Assembly: GCF_019649055.1 (NCBI RefSeq)
Contig: NW_026570299.1
Span: forward strand, 248,001 to 312,000
Direction of reading: 5' to 3'
Source of the DNA: Paramacrobiotus metropolitanus
Lineage: Eukaryota; Tardigrada; Eutardigrada; Parachela; Macrobiotidae
Length of the DNA: 64,000 nt
Each line of letters starts with the position of its first letter. The first letter of the stretch is position 1. The translations under genes and the position numbers were made by a program. The notes under the pieces are model-generated. The model was not told where the DNA came from. It saw only the letters and a program-made list of their open reading frames with translations, and ran no database searches. Shown one piece after another: positions 32,303-42,787 of the stretch.

Positions 32303-33860
32303 TTATATTAGTTGTGTGTAATCCATAGATACAGACACAAGAACAAGTACAGATAGTACAGATCGCTGTGCCAGTGCTGCAAGGCTGGCGCTTACACAAC
32401 CCTCATAAGTACTGAAATGGTTAATACGGGTCAGGGTCAAGTACGACGTTACCAACTTCTGCTGCCGCTTAGTACCAGCCGCGAAATTCCTGTACCACGC
32501 AAGCAGCATGCGGCTGACGCGGCGATACGGTGGCGCTGGAACGTCTTTCCCGTTGGCTGCATCGACGGCATGTGCAGCATCCTGTTGCCATCCACCGTTG
32601 AACAGGTACTGTAACAACATCTGCAGCACTTCTCGACTTATCTCGAACGGGAACGGGAACGTTTTGCTCCGTGAAAGGGAAGAACCAGGTTTTCACATTG
32701 TACTTGAGAAAGGGCGATGAGCAACCAAAACTGTCCATACCGATGCGCTGCAGGGGATGTTTAGGCGTTATATCAGTGCTGTACGAGTCCCACCTCTCGT
32801 GCCCCTCTTCGGATATTTCTTCGTTTATCTTGATTACGTATTTTAGCGCGTCGGGATCTAGTTGCAAAAGGAATTGGCTCTGTTGGTCTACGTAGTCGTA
32901 ATGTCTCAGCGCTGCAGATCTGTTATTTTTGGTGTCTGTTTTTTTATGGGACCGTATGAGGCTGTGGCAAGGCTGTCGCCAGTCGCAACTGAATAGCCAG
33001 AATTGGTGAATTTAGTATGGCTACGCTTACGTAAGGACTAGGAAGTCTTATATGCACGTAGGTTCGGATTATACGCTCCGATGAACCTCTTCCCCACCAA
33101 ACATGGTCGAGATGTGGTTATGCCGAACATCAGCAATAGACAAGGGATAAGAAGTCGGTAGTGCAGTAAACAAAAGTTCGAACAGTATCTTCACGCCAGT
33201 GTGAATTATGTGTGACTTAACAACATTTGAACGAAGTTTGAGTTGTGAAATTCTGAGATATCGGAACACACTCCACTTTCTGGGGTATACGCCCATTCCC
33301 GCACTTGCCACAAACTGTTGACCGATGGTGTTTTCTTAAGGGGGCACGCATCAAAGGGACGGCGGTTAGGTATATGGGAGCTTCCTGTTGTGGGACCTGA
33401 TGACCACCAGGTACTTGCTCTCGTGTTCGAGCTCCACCGGGCGAACAGCTGGTCTCGTGTTGGCAGCAGGTCCGGGTTGTACGTAAGCCGTCTGTTTGAA
33501 CAGCTTGAAAGGCCGGTTGGAAGTAAACCATCTGTCTGAGCAGGACGGCATTCCATGTCGCCTGCGTTCATGTGAGCCGTAAAAATGGTGCGCACGGTCG
33601 CCATCCGAGTGCAACACCAAGTCTGCCGCTTATTCACCTTTAAGTTGTTCTGGACCCTCGCAAATGGTGTTGATTACAAACAGTTCAAAGTGCTTTTCAT
33701 GCATGCGCTCATCCTGAATTAATTAATGATGAGATCCAAAATGTGTATATTGGGGTGGCGCCAAAGCGAAAGGCTTCGTTGACTTTCTCTGTATCGTACT
33801 GGTCGATTACATAGTTCTTGCCGATATATTTCGTGATTGGGTCCCGCTTCGGAAGATCGT
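32303..33860 (-). pseudogene. Long degraded coding region, unknown family
   Basis: The minus strand reads protein-like sequence in alternating frames over 1.5 kb. From the 5' end: 'ITKYIGKNYVIDQYDTEKVN' (about 33845), 'HFELFVINTICEG' (about 33690), 'ELEHESKYLVVIRSHNRKLP' (about 33400), 'SVNSLWQVREWAYTPESGV' (about 33300), 'HTGVKILFELLFTALPTSYP' (about 33180), 'LDPDALKYVIKINEEISEE' (about 32850), 'RIGMDSFGCSSPFLKYNVKT' (about 32740), and 'YLFNGGWQQDAAHAVDAANG' (about 32600). Several frameshifts and stops separate these. The order and density point to one ancient ORF of at least 400 residues. I do not recognise it. A large DNA transposon or virus-derived gene is possible but not shown. Confidence 0.5.
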
Positions 33861-33939
33861 CAGAAAAACAACGGTAGGACTAACAAGGGCAACAGCTTTG
33901 GGTTAATTTTTTCTTGTAAAAAACAAGACTGTGGATCGC

Positions 33940-34450
33940 AGGGTGCAGGCGCGGCAGCCCAACGGTTCCTTTGTTTCTCTTATGCAGCTGTATTGTAAAC
34001 ATATGATATTGCCACGGGATCTTTCCTCGGAGGAACGAATATTCCAGATGTCATATCAAATTTGACATCTGGAATATGGACGATTAGTCCGAATGTATAA
34101 AATTTTTATACATTCGGACTAATCGTCCATAAATAACCTGAATGGGAAGGCGAACATCCGACTGCGATTGCGCATAAATGGTTTTCAGCTGCATCCGTTG
34201 GTTCTACGTGGATGCGCTACTGTAGTTGTTTTCTTGCATCCAGAGATCTTTTTGGACTGGCACTGACTGTAGTATACGTAAGACACTGAACAGATCGATG
34301 TATGCAGTTATGCAGTTCCGGTTATGCAGTTATGATGTGGTCATTTCATCGCTGGTGCATTCTGTACGCTTTCGGGGAGTTTTCTCAGTATGGGTTTACG
34401 GAAGTTAACTCTGTGTCTTTCAAACAGAAAATGCCACAATTTTTTCGCTT
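33940..34450 (+). repeat. Block A, copy 5, with palindromic insertions
   Basis: The usual A motifs (GCCACGGGATCTTTCCTCGG at 34011-34030) lead into two perfect palindromes at 34039-34131 where other A copies have an imperfect hairpin, then resume at CCATAAATAACCTGAATG. Followed by hairpin B5. Confidence 0.65.
34039..34131 (+). repeat. Two adjacent perfect inverted repeats
   Basis: First: arms 34039-34053 and 34063-34077 (ATATTCCAGATGTCA). Second: 28-base arms 34075-34102 and 34104-34131 (starting TATGGACGATTAGTCCG) around one central base. Confidence 0.9.
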
Positions 34451-34633
34451 CACAATACCTTTATTTCGTCAGTAACTTGTTATAGTTTGCGGATTTTTTA
34501 CAGCCAGCTCGCATTTCAAAAGGTTTTGCTTCAATGCGCCTTGCATTTCTGATTCACCTATCGTAATTGCTGCTTAAAACATTATTGAAATCAAAGCTCA
34601 AAATTAAAGTTTATTACGTATGCAGTTAATTTT

Positions 34634-34716
34634 GGTTGAAAGAGTTTCCGTGTGGAGCAACATTTAGGAATGACTTTAATGAGTATTCCCAGTGTATGCT
34701 CTATACGGAAACCAAC
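34634..34716 (+). ncRNA. Hairpin B5 (subfamily I)
   Basis: 5' arm GTTTCCGTGTGGAGCAACAT. The 3' arm is slightly diverged (GTATGCTCTATACGGAAACC). Lead-in TTATTACGTATGCAGTT present. Confidence 0.55.
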
Positions 34717-34799
34717 TGACGGCCTGTACTATAATTATCCTTTTGCGAATTCTGCACCAGTTATTATTTGTTATTGACTGGGAGATAAATGAGAAAATG

Positions 34800-36000
34800 C
34801 TACAGACGCAAAAATGAGGACATCTATGTATACATGCTTGTGCGTACGGCATATCTGCTGCTACAAGTTTGTGAATGTTGAAATACACAGTAATTATTAG
34901 AATTAATTATTAGAATTCCTGCAATAAACTGCTTAGGAAAAGTTAGACTTGAAAAACCTTCACTATGCAGATAAACGCATTAAACAGTAGGAGTTTTGGT
35001 AATTAAGGAACAAAATTGCCGGTTGCGTCTAATTCGTTTTCGTGTTGACATTTTGCCTGATACCGGTGCTAAATGTTGACTTTCATCCTGGAACGCAAAC
35101 AAGATTTTGTAATTGCTTGTTACTACGATATTAAATTCTCTGTGTTTGCCTACAAGAGACTCGAAATTGTTAATATTGATTGTTGCTACAGTAAGTAATT
35201 AAGTATTAAAGTAGGTAACTACAGTAAGTACTTCTGCTTTTTGCAATAAGTTACGCACATGCAGCTTGATTACTTCCTAGGTAATTTTCTGACTGACAAA
35301 AATTTAGCGCAAATAAAAAAGCTGCTTCAGCTTACAAGTACAGGGCAGCAAGTACAGGGAGTGCTGGCCTCCGCAGTTAAGTTCCCCCTATATTTACAAA
35401 ATTGTACCAACCACAAACAGATGTAGAGATAAGCAAATTGCAATTAACCAGGAGTGCGCAACTGCGGGATGTTATTTGTCTGGTTTCACGAGGCGAGTTC
35501 AGCTTGCCCCAAGTAATGAATACTAGACATTGATATTAAAAAGATGATAAAAAAAGATAATACGGTAAGTAAATAAAATGCTACAGCAACGTAAGCGTAC
35601 TCTTACATCAGGTGGGTGCTGTGATATCGACATTCTGCAACACTTCGCAAATCTGCTGCAAATACGATGCTGGTACAGAAGTAATCCTATAGAAAAAGCC
35701 ACGCTTCCATCAATTTTTTAAAACTGATCACCCGAATAAAAGTATTTTCTTGAATATTACGGCTGGAGATTGACAATGCAATTATTAATCTTCAATAATT
35801 ATTGTTAGTATGCTTTCTTTGATATGTAAGGGGTCGTGCCAAATTTAACAAGATTAAGAAATTATCAACGAAAAAATTCGGAAAAAAAATGTTGGTTCAA
35901 TAAAATTCTGCTATACTTACCGTACTTCTTCGTAAAAGTAGTTCTACTGGAAAGATTTGTTTACAGATATAACGAGCTACACGATAATTACGTATTTTAC
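34800..36000. other. Spacer, no supported gene
   Basis: AT-rich. A few GTAAGTA-type repeats near 35190-35230. Short frames are unconvincing. Confidence 0.5.
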
Positions 36001-36004
36001 ACCG

Positions 36005-36505
36005 TGTCCGACCATTTTGGCATAGGACACTTCGGCATAAGGACATTACGGCATGTGGACTTTTTGGCACACGGACATTTCGACATGTTAGTGTTTCGCA
36101 AAAATTTCGTTTTGTGTGCATCCAGTTCGTCTCGTGGGAATGTCTGTGAACAATATTCGTCATGTTGGCGTAATTTTTTAATTTCTTTGGATTTCCATGT
36201 TTTCTAATGTATTCTGACGGTGCCTTCTGTATTCTAAAGTTTTCTCATGTCTTCTTATATCTTTTCATGTTTTCTTATGTTTTTTTCATGTTCTCTCATG
36301 TTTTTGTTAACGTTTTTTTCATTAACTTTAGCCTTATTAGTTTGTGTATCTCTATTAATGTTTTTAGACTTTTTAGGTTTTTTAGATTTCTTAAATAACT
36401 CTGAATTTTAATTTTATGTCAAAGTGGCCGTGTGGCAAAATTTCCATATGCCGAAATGACCGTATGTCGAAATGTCCCTATGCCGAAGCGTACGAATGCC
36501 ATTTT
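36005..36505 (+). mobile_element. Foldback-like element 2
   Basis: Left: tandem CATTTTGGCATAGGACACTT-type units (36012-36090). Centre: degenerate TTTTCTCATG/TTTTCTTATG tract (36230-36400). Right: the inverse GCCGAAATGACCGTATGTCG-type units (36420-36505). Same plan and the same position before block C as element 1. Confidence 0.5.
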
Positions 36506-36554
36506 ACCCTAACAATAAGTTGTGAAGAATTGTGCGACTGTAATTACGAGTTTT

Positions 36555-36985
36555 GGAGTATCGCCGAGGAGCAAGCTGCTTAGCAACCGTACCTACCGCT
36601 TTGTGCGATGGCTGCCGGTAAATGGTAAGCACAGCTAAGTATGGTATACAACATCCATGATACTTACAATGTTATTATTATGATGATAATAACAGTTATG
36701 GAAATTATACTAAGTCTTGTAATAAATTAATTTTGTTTCTTTTAATCGTTTTCAGTAAAGTAACGTTTTATCTAACATGCACGCGCGCGACTACGATCCT
36801 CCTGGGCTTTCAGAGGATCGTACACGTCCGTTTGCTGAATCATTCGCCCGTGCTGTCAAATTCAACGGACGGCTGCAGTTAAGTTAACTATGTCAACGTG
36901 TCTCAACGGGAGCCAGTCCAGTTCCAGCCCGTGTCACTAACATTGCACCCATTGGGAAGAATAGCAGTGACCTTAGGTAAGATGA
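36555..36985 (+). repeat. Block C, copy 6
   Basis: AAGCTGCTTAGCAACCGTACC (about 36569), TACGATCCTCCTGGGCTTTC at 36792-36811, right end GCAGTGACCTTAGGTAAGATGA, a very good 5' splice-site match on the plus strand. Confidence 0.65.
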
Positions 36986-37179
36986 TTTCTACTATTCTGG
37001 AATGTAATCACTGACTTCAGCGTAGAATTACTGAAAAGAAACAGCTGCGTAGTCTTATTATAGGAGTCAGAAAAATGCCTGCACAGTGTAGCTCGACATG
37101 CTGTTGCTGGCACTGTTCACAAATAATCTTTTTCCTTGATATACAGTATATACGGAGAAAAACGGGAGCTGGCAGTTTG

Positions 37180-37500
37180 TACGGGTTTTCGTGCTCCTCG
37201 TCGACGACTCGACTGCATAGGTTTCTAGCTTGGTCTGCTGGCATTAGTGGTTTCTAGTGCGGCTTTTAACGAGTAACGGGAGGGTTCACGGGCTTTTTCC
37301 CTGGAATCTTTAATGATCAACTGTAGCGTAACGAAGGTCATCTATGATGGGAGATTATGGAAAATTGGTATCCACTCGTCAGTCCCCATCATCAAATGAT
37401 TAAATGCATGGTTAAAGTTTTACCACAAGTAGCTCGTGGTGCTCAGTTATCGGCAACCGGACCACCGCCACGGTTTATAGAAGCGTTTTGCTCGAAAAAC
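37180..37500 (+). repeat. Block D, copy 3
   Basis: GTGCTCCTCGTCGACGACTC matches 17.56 kb. The AACGAAGGTCATC...TTATGGAAAA...ATTAAATGCATGGTTAAAG order matches 80-160 at the left edge of the window. Confidence 0.55.
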
Positions 37501-37581
37501 TATGTTAATTTAAATAAAGATTTCGCTGTAGCATTAACCTGCTTCCATGAGCCGAACTCGCTGCTGTGAAATGCTCGCTCC

Positions 37582-38136
37582 TTGATCTTCGGTCTCTTTA
37601 TAAAAAAACTGCAGAGATTTCTCCCTACTAATTTCTACCGGCTGAAAACGCTGCCTTGGACAGGGATGCGGAGCATCACAATTATCCACAAAGGGCGTTT
37701 TGCAGACCAGAAGGAGACTAGTCCAGTAATTTCACGGGAGCAAAAAATAAAATTGAAACAACAATTTACAGAAGGTCACAGTTTCTACTGTTATAAAGAC
37801 AGTAAACCGGATGCGTGGAGTCACACTAGGAAAATACTGAGAAATAAGATGCATCTCTCATATTGCAGTGGTCGTGGGGTGCACGGGATATCGACGCATG
37901 ACCGGCGTGAATTTGTTACAACCTTCCTTCAACTTGCAATCAGGCTATCACTGATAACAATCATAACATTCAAACGCAGGCGAACCATTAGCATATCAAA
38001 ACATACTCATACCATTTACATGCATACTGTTTCTATAGGGGTCCTTTTTACTATTTTTTACACCTTGCAGCTGGTTTTTATTGGTGCCAGTTTCTATAAA
38101 ATTTTTTATAATATTCCGATGCGACTTCTAGGATGA
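37582..38136 (+). CDS. Hypothetical 184-codon open frame
   Basis: Open for 184 codons and the longest plus-strand frame between 11 and 58 kb. The N-terminal half is basic, and the C-terminal 45 residues are hydrophobic (about 147-175), as in a membrane anchor. No family, no paralog in the window, and no start context that decides. It may be a chance frame. Confidence 0.25.
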   Translation: MIFGLFIKKLQRFLPTNFYRLKTLPWTGMRSITIIHKGRFADQKETSPVISREQKIKLKQQFTEGHSFYCYKDSKPDAWSHTRKILRNKMHLSYCSGRGVHGISTHDRREFVTTFLQLAIRLSLITIITFKRRRTISISKHTHTIYMHTVSIGVLFTIFYTLQLVFIGASFYKIFYNIPMRLLG

Positions 38137-38143
38137 GTTTTTG

Positions 38144-38498
38144 TCAATTCAAAGTAAATAAATAGTGATCTTCCACCGGGAACACTGTGAGATCAGCAAA
38201 TGCGTTCGGGACTTCAACGTGAAGTCCGTTTATGGTATAGACTTTCTGCTTCAGCTCTCGCTTGGCGGTTTCCGCTTTGATGCTAATGTTGGCTATATCG
38301 CCCACACTGAGAGCTTCCTTCATTTTTCCTCAGTGTGAGTGAGCCGGTTATTGTGAAACTGTGACTAACATTTTCGTCGTTAATCCTTCGGACACTACGA
38401 GTAGTATTTAACACACACAGAAGTGGACAGTAACGAGTGTTGGCAGAAACAGCTCCGAAATGGGTAAAGTGTAGAGCGCTGGTAGATACGGTTCCCAA
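38144..38498 (-). pseudogene. Small beta-rich coding region in two frames
   Basis: The 3' part (38323-38144) is an open frame from an ATG: 'MKEALSVGDIANISIKAET', 'KQKVYTINGLHVEVPNAFAD', ending 'EDHYLFTLN' plus TGA. The upstream frame (38498 to about 38330) ends 'DENVSHSFTITGSLTLRK', which reads on in the same sense after a one-base shift. The strand pattern suggests an all-beta domain. It could be a 59-residue gene, the last exon of a larger one, or a frameshifted relic. Family unknown. Confidence 0.45.
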
Positions 38499-38958
38499 AG
38501 GGAAGCAGTACGATATGCGTATAATTACATTTTTCTCATTGGGAACGGTAGTGTTTGACCCATGTTTTTTTTAAAAATTTATCTGATGTGTGTATTTTAT
38601 CTACCATCGTTTATGAGGTTACTGTAAGGTATGGCAACATAGAGAGAAGTACGTATAACTTTGAAGTTTGAACCGTGCAAAGCAGCGGTTTGTAGCTGAT
38701 CTTTATTATACCGTAAAGGAAACGCAAGTGAACTGAATAATAGGAATTGTATCTAAGTACCTAAAGTAAGGAACAGGAAGTTGCTAGGTGGCAGAGTACA
38801 AAGAAACACGAGAAATCAAGTGCAGCAGAATAGCATCGTACCGGACACTTCCGGTAGTACGTACATATGTGAATACGTACACTGCAGTCACGTAGCTTGA
38901 CTGCTTAAATATTCTCCCATATTCCTTATAGTTTCCTTAACTCTGTAAACTAAATTTA

Positions 38959-39155
38959 TCAAAACTTAAGCAAAAGGTCAAACAACGGTCCGGCACGTAG
39001 AACTCGGGGCGCACAATACTTGAAATCGGACTGATTTACGTAGTGTTCTAGTTTATAGAACCATACTCCGGAAAAGTGGATCACATCTATTATGCGCAAA
39101 GGACGTTTTGATGGCCATTTCAACTTATTTAAAAGAAAGAAATACAAAAGGCCAA
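38959..39155 (-). CDS. Exon paralogous to 45106-45309
   Basis: After a polypyrimidine run ending AAATAAG, the minus strand reads 'LKWPSKRPLRIIDVIHFSG' and 'WFYKLEHYVNQSDFKYCAP' to a TGA. Against 45106-45309 ('LKYPAGEPLGIVDSVEFEG', 'FFKLEYFENEPNYEYCTP') I count 17 identical of 39 residues without gaps, so both copies descend from one protein-coding exon. Function unknown. Both sit 1 kb or less downstream (minus sense) of another paralogous pair (40141-40482 and 45402-45737). Confidence 0.5.
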
Positions 39156-39289
39156 AGTTACAGCTCTGCTTAAGAATTGGTAAAAAAGACATTCTAAATA
39201 AGCGCTTGTCGAGAATTACCAAAGCAGTGGTTTATCGTTCCTTTTTTAGTTTAAAAATTGTGTACTGTGCATTAACCGGAAAGGGTGCG

Positions 39290-39560
39290 TTGCGTTGTGC
39301 GGCGTTAAGCAGTTACGTTGCGTTGTGATGTATCTGACAGTGCCATGGGATCTTTCCTCGGAAGAACGAACATTCCGGGTATGATATATTATACACTTGG
39401 AGTATTCGTTCATAAATATTCTGATTGCAACAAAATACCGGCCTCCGCGTTTACAAAATGCGCATGCTGCATTTCTGGTTTTCAGCTTTGCCGTCTAATG
39501 GGACGTGGATTTGGTGGTGCAGTATGTACTGGGCTCCGTTGATTTATGTATTTTCCCCGG
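39290..39560 (+). repeat. Block A, partial copy 6
   Basis: GTATCTGACAGTGCCATGGG, TCTTTCCTCGGAAGAACGAA and ATTCGTTCATAAATATTCTG match other A copies. The right half is missing. Confidence 0.6.
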
Positions 39561-40140
39561 GGCGTGCTGTCCTGTACTAGTACTGTACGCAGAACACTAC
39601 ACTGTTCTACTGTTTCCGGTCACTATTCGCTAGCGCTCGCAAAACTTTCAGGTTTGCCGATTGTTTTCCAGTTCTGGAAGGCTGTGTTTTTCATTGAAAA
39701 GTCCTTCAGTGCCGCCTGGAAATGGTTCCGATCAGGTTTTGGCATTAAAAAAATAGAACCGTGCGCTGCGTTTCCCCGTGATTATCGGTTTGCCGTTTCT
39801 GTCCTTTAATTGCTGGCATGCCCAAATAAACGCAAGCTGTCTGCGTGTGGTGCTGCACACACACAAATTAATAGTAGCAACTAGCAACTAGAAGGAGTTC
39901 ATCGAACGTTTGCTAGGGCGACAACGGATAGAATCTCGAGATATCGTGTAGTCGTGTACATACGTATCGTACACGTACACTCATACATCACACTCCTTCC
40001 TTTCTTCGAAAAAAAATTGTAGAAGCTCGTATAGAGAGAAACCATAGCAGCAATCCGTATCAATATCTGAACCTTTAAGATACCTTGAACTTTTAAGAAA
40101 GTGTAACCTGCAATAAAGAAACTTTATCATTATTTGACCT

Positions 40141-40482
40141 TTAGCCATCGAAACTTAGGAATTTAGGCAATTTTGTAGAGAAGGATCGCAACAAGTACCG
40201 CAGTTTACCTTCCGTCCAGAATCGAAACTGGTCTGTCTCCTGAAACATTGGCGAAAATCCGGCTCTTTCGGGAAGATGACGTAGCAAAATGCTTGCAGCA
40301 CGGGCATCAGAATTTTCGGGGCGTGCAAAGCGCCGAATCTTTAGAACTATTAGAGCAGTAGGGAAAAAGTAAGGAAAAGGGAATATACAAACACTTGACT
40401 TATCTTTTCCTTCACGCCAAATTGTGAGATCTGTATGTGCGGTAACCGTATGCCGTATCGTACACCTGCACTGACTGGTCAA
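40141..40482 (-). CDS. Paralog of the 45.4-45.7 kb secreted-protein-like gene
   Basis: A 113-codon frame. The C-terminal half reads 'FARPENSDARAASILLRHLP', 'ERAGFSPMFQETDQFRF', and ends 'LSFDG' plus TAA. The 111-codon frame at 45402-45737 has the matching 'FHRHFLATAGFG', an R(Y/F) strand and an 'EYFDA' plus TAA end, with near-equal length and the same stop position. The N-terminal halves have diverged and this copy lacks a clear signal peptide. Function unknown. Confidence 0.45.
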   Translation of the reverse strand: MTSQCRCTIRHTVTAHTDLTIWREGKDKSSVCIFPFPYFFPTALIVLKIRRFARPENSDARAASILLRHLPERAGFSPMFQETDQFRFWTEGKLRYLLRSFSTKLPKFLSFDG

Positions 40483-41120
40483 GATCGTAACGAGAACGCA
40501 GCTGTACTAGAAAAGGAAGGAATCGGAGCTAGAGACGTAGGACAGAAGATCGAAAAAGTACAAGTGCTACTTGAAAGCATTCGATGTGATTCTTGCCAAC
40601 AGTTGTCTGCAGGAACTCAAGTCTTCCTGTATCGGGATACTACATCTGCATCAAAGCTCGGGAAAAAAATGTTTGGCAAAGGAAGCCGATTTTGCTGTTC
40701 AAGCACTACAGAGTCAAAGTCTTTGGGAAGTTATATTTTTGTGCACTTTCCGCATAAATGCTCCGTCTAGTCGATCGAACTTAAAGGAACGCACCATGGA
40801 GAATGCAAGTTTAAGTCACTTTGTTCATGCCCAAACCTCTTTTGTTTGTCGTCCTGATCAGGCAGCCATTGTCACCCAATGCAGTAGCCTGCGCCATAAA
40901 CGCCTGTGGATCCGTGGATGGTTTTCGTCTTCGACCACCAAGCACTCGCTGATTTTTTATCTAGCGGCACTCAATGTGGTCCAACCATCCTTTCAAAGCG
41001 AGTAAATAGACACCTAACCAGAAACTAGAAATCATTGTTCTTACTTCACTAACACTAACCGAGGCAAAAATAACTTTAACTCTGTAAAGCTGATAATTAT
41101 GCGATTTTCTACATAATTTT

Positions 41121-41207
41121 GGTTGGAGTTTCCGTGTTGAGCAGCATTCGGGAACGCCTGCGGTGAAGCATTCCCAATGTACGCCCGATACGGAAACCGA
41201 AATCAAC
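41121..41207 (+). ncRNA. Hairpin B6 (subfamily II)
   Basis: 5' arm GGAGTTTCCGTGTTGAGCAG, inner CGGGAACGCC, 3' CATTCCCAATGTACGCCCGA then ACGGAAACC. The 3' flank has a short GAAAT insertion before CAAC. Confidence 0.6.
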
Positions 41208-41976
41208 TAACGACCAACCATCTGGTTTCGTGTATTTCGCGCTACTGTATTGATTATCGGCCACCAGTAAGGAATGAGTACAGTACTAAAAAATGTTCCA
41301 AACGTACAGGTTTAGTGTAATTGTGTATATTGGAACGAGCTTGAGAAAGTTATACCGCTTACTTTAGCTATGAAACGTTTGGCAAAGTTCATGTGGCACT
41401 TAATGGATATTTTCCGCCTAACTAATGCCACGAATTATATGGTTTTCTACTTAGCTTACTCGTTCTGTACTTCTGTCACAGGGTGCGAAGTCTCTGGTAT
41501 TGTAGTAAATAACAAGGGGCTTTTTCCGACCGTGTTCGTTCCGGATCAGCCTGCGCTGCGCTTTTCCTAGGTCCATAATCGTAATACGAACGTAATTCGA
41601 AATTGTACGACAAATCGTAGTCTTAAAATGCGAACTACGATTTTAGCAGTCGTAGTCGTAGTTTCCAGGATATTTTAGTAATGTTATACAATTTTTGATT
41701 ACTGCAACACTTCCAAGCCATACTTGACCACAACTGAAATCTGGCCCAGCCCAGCAGTGGCGCGAATATTAGCGAAGATATCTATGCAGCTTACCAGGAG
41801 TGCACAATGGCAATGTCACGTGACTAACGTACCACACGGCACTGATATACATTTCTACGTAGAAATGTAAGTACGTAGTATACGTAGTGTTGTGTATACA
41901 CTAACAAAGGGTATTCGTGTGCGTGAATTCGGTAAGTACAGAGTACAGTATACATTTAAAATATTGCACTGCTGTA

Positions 41977-42126
41977 CTGTAGCCGATAGATGAAATGGCA
42001 CCACAGAGCCTGTGTACGATAACGACGCACACACTGCTCGTTGTTCTACGTAGCGTGTGCGATATCTGGCAGGGGGCAGGCTACGCCCGGTTCTAAACGT
42101 GGTGCCATTTCATCTAGCGGCTACAG
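41977..42126. mobile_element. 150-bp MITE, TA target duplication
   Basis: Terminal inverted repeats of 28 bp (CTGTAGCCGATAGATGAAAT... and its inverse) with one mismatch. The element is flanked by TA at 41975-41976 and 42127-42128, the duplication of Tc1/mariner-type transposons. No coding capacity. It sits immediately before block C copy 7. Confidence 0.85.
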
Positions 42127-42129
42127 TAA

Positions 42130-42555
42130 TTTAACGCCGGTCAGCAAGCTGCTTCGCAACCCTTCCTACCACTTTGTGCGAGCACTGCTGAAAACTGGTC
42201 ATATTCAGCGCACGTACCCGTGGCATTCGAACCGATTGCCTACACAACCTCCTTGGGATTCACACTTACTATCAATAATAATTATTGATAAATTATTTAA
42301 CTCCTTTGGATTTTATGCCATTTTATGAGATAAATTATTTATCTCCTTTGGATTTTATGCCATTTTAATTTATCTGCACATGAGTGCGATCCTCCTTGAC
42401 ATCCGGACGAGATGATAGGTTCAAACGTTCGCCACTACTGTCACATATAACGGATGGCTGCAGTCGGCGATGACTTCTACATTTCCGTGTTCTCTAACCC
42501 GTCACATGGCACCCATCGTGGATCGCAACAGCGGCCATTAGGTACCGTATTTGAG
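42130..42555 (+). repeat. Block C, copy 7
   Basis: CGCCGGTCAGCAAGCTGCTT at 42135-42154 (then CGCAACC), GCGATCCTCCTTGACATCCG near 42388, CCGTCACATGGCACCCATCG near 42500, right end GCGGCCATTAGGTACCG. Confidence 0.65.
42287..42368 (+). repeat. 42-bp tandem duplication inside block C
   Basis: GATAAATTATTTAACTCCTT... (42287) is repeated at 42329 with one change; period 42. Confidence 0.85.
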
Positions 42556-42634
42556 TGTTCTGCGGACTGCAGACTTGCTTTTCCGCGTACGCTGTACAAT
42601 CAGCGGAAAAACTACCGCACGATTTCATTGCAAG

Positions 42635-42787
42635 ATGAAGAAGTACTCGTCCACGTGTGCATTGCTGCTCGGCATGCTGGTACTGGCTTTCAAACAGTTT
42701 TTATTTTACTCAAAGCGGTGTGCGCGGAGCAGTACGGGCATAGGCTGTGTTATGTTACTTATACGCGAGGCTTGGGCACCTCGCTGA
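42635..42787 (+). CDS. Small peptide with signal-peptide-like N-terminus
   Basis: ATG at 42635 starts a 50-codon frame beginning MKKYSSTCALLLGMLVLAF: two lysines, then an uninterrupted hydrophobic core, the form of a secretory signal. The remainder is basic with three further cysteines before a TGA. A copy at 30.57 kb keeps the hydrophobic core but has lost the ATG. A longer overlapping plus frame (42454-42981) covers the same DNA, and its sense is also partly kept at 30.58-30.79 kb, so the coding frame is uncertain. Confidence 0.35.
   Translation: MKKYSSTCALLLGMLVLAFKQFLFYSKRCARSSTGIGCVMLLIREAWAPR

Noticed and set aside
37582-38136. 184-codon plus frame as a firm gene
   Set aside because: No paralog, domain or splice context; listed only at low confidence.
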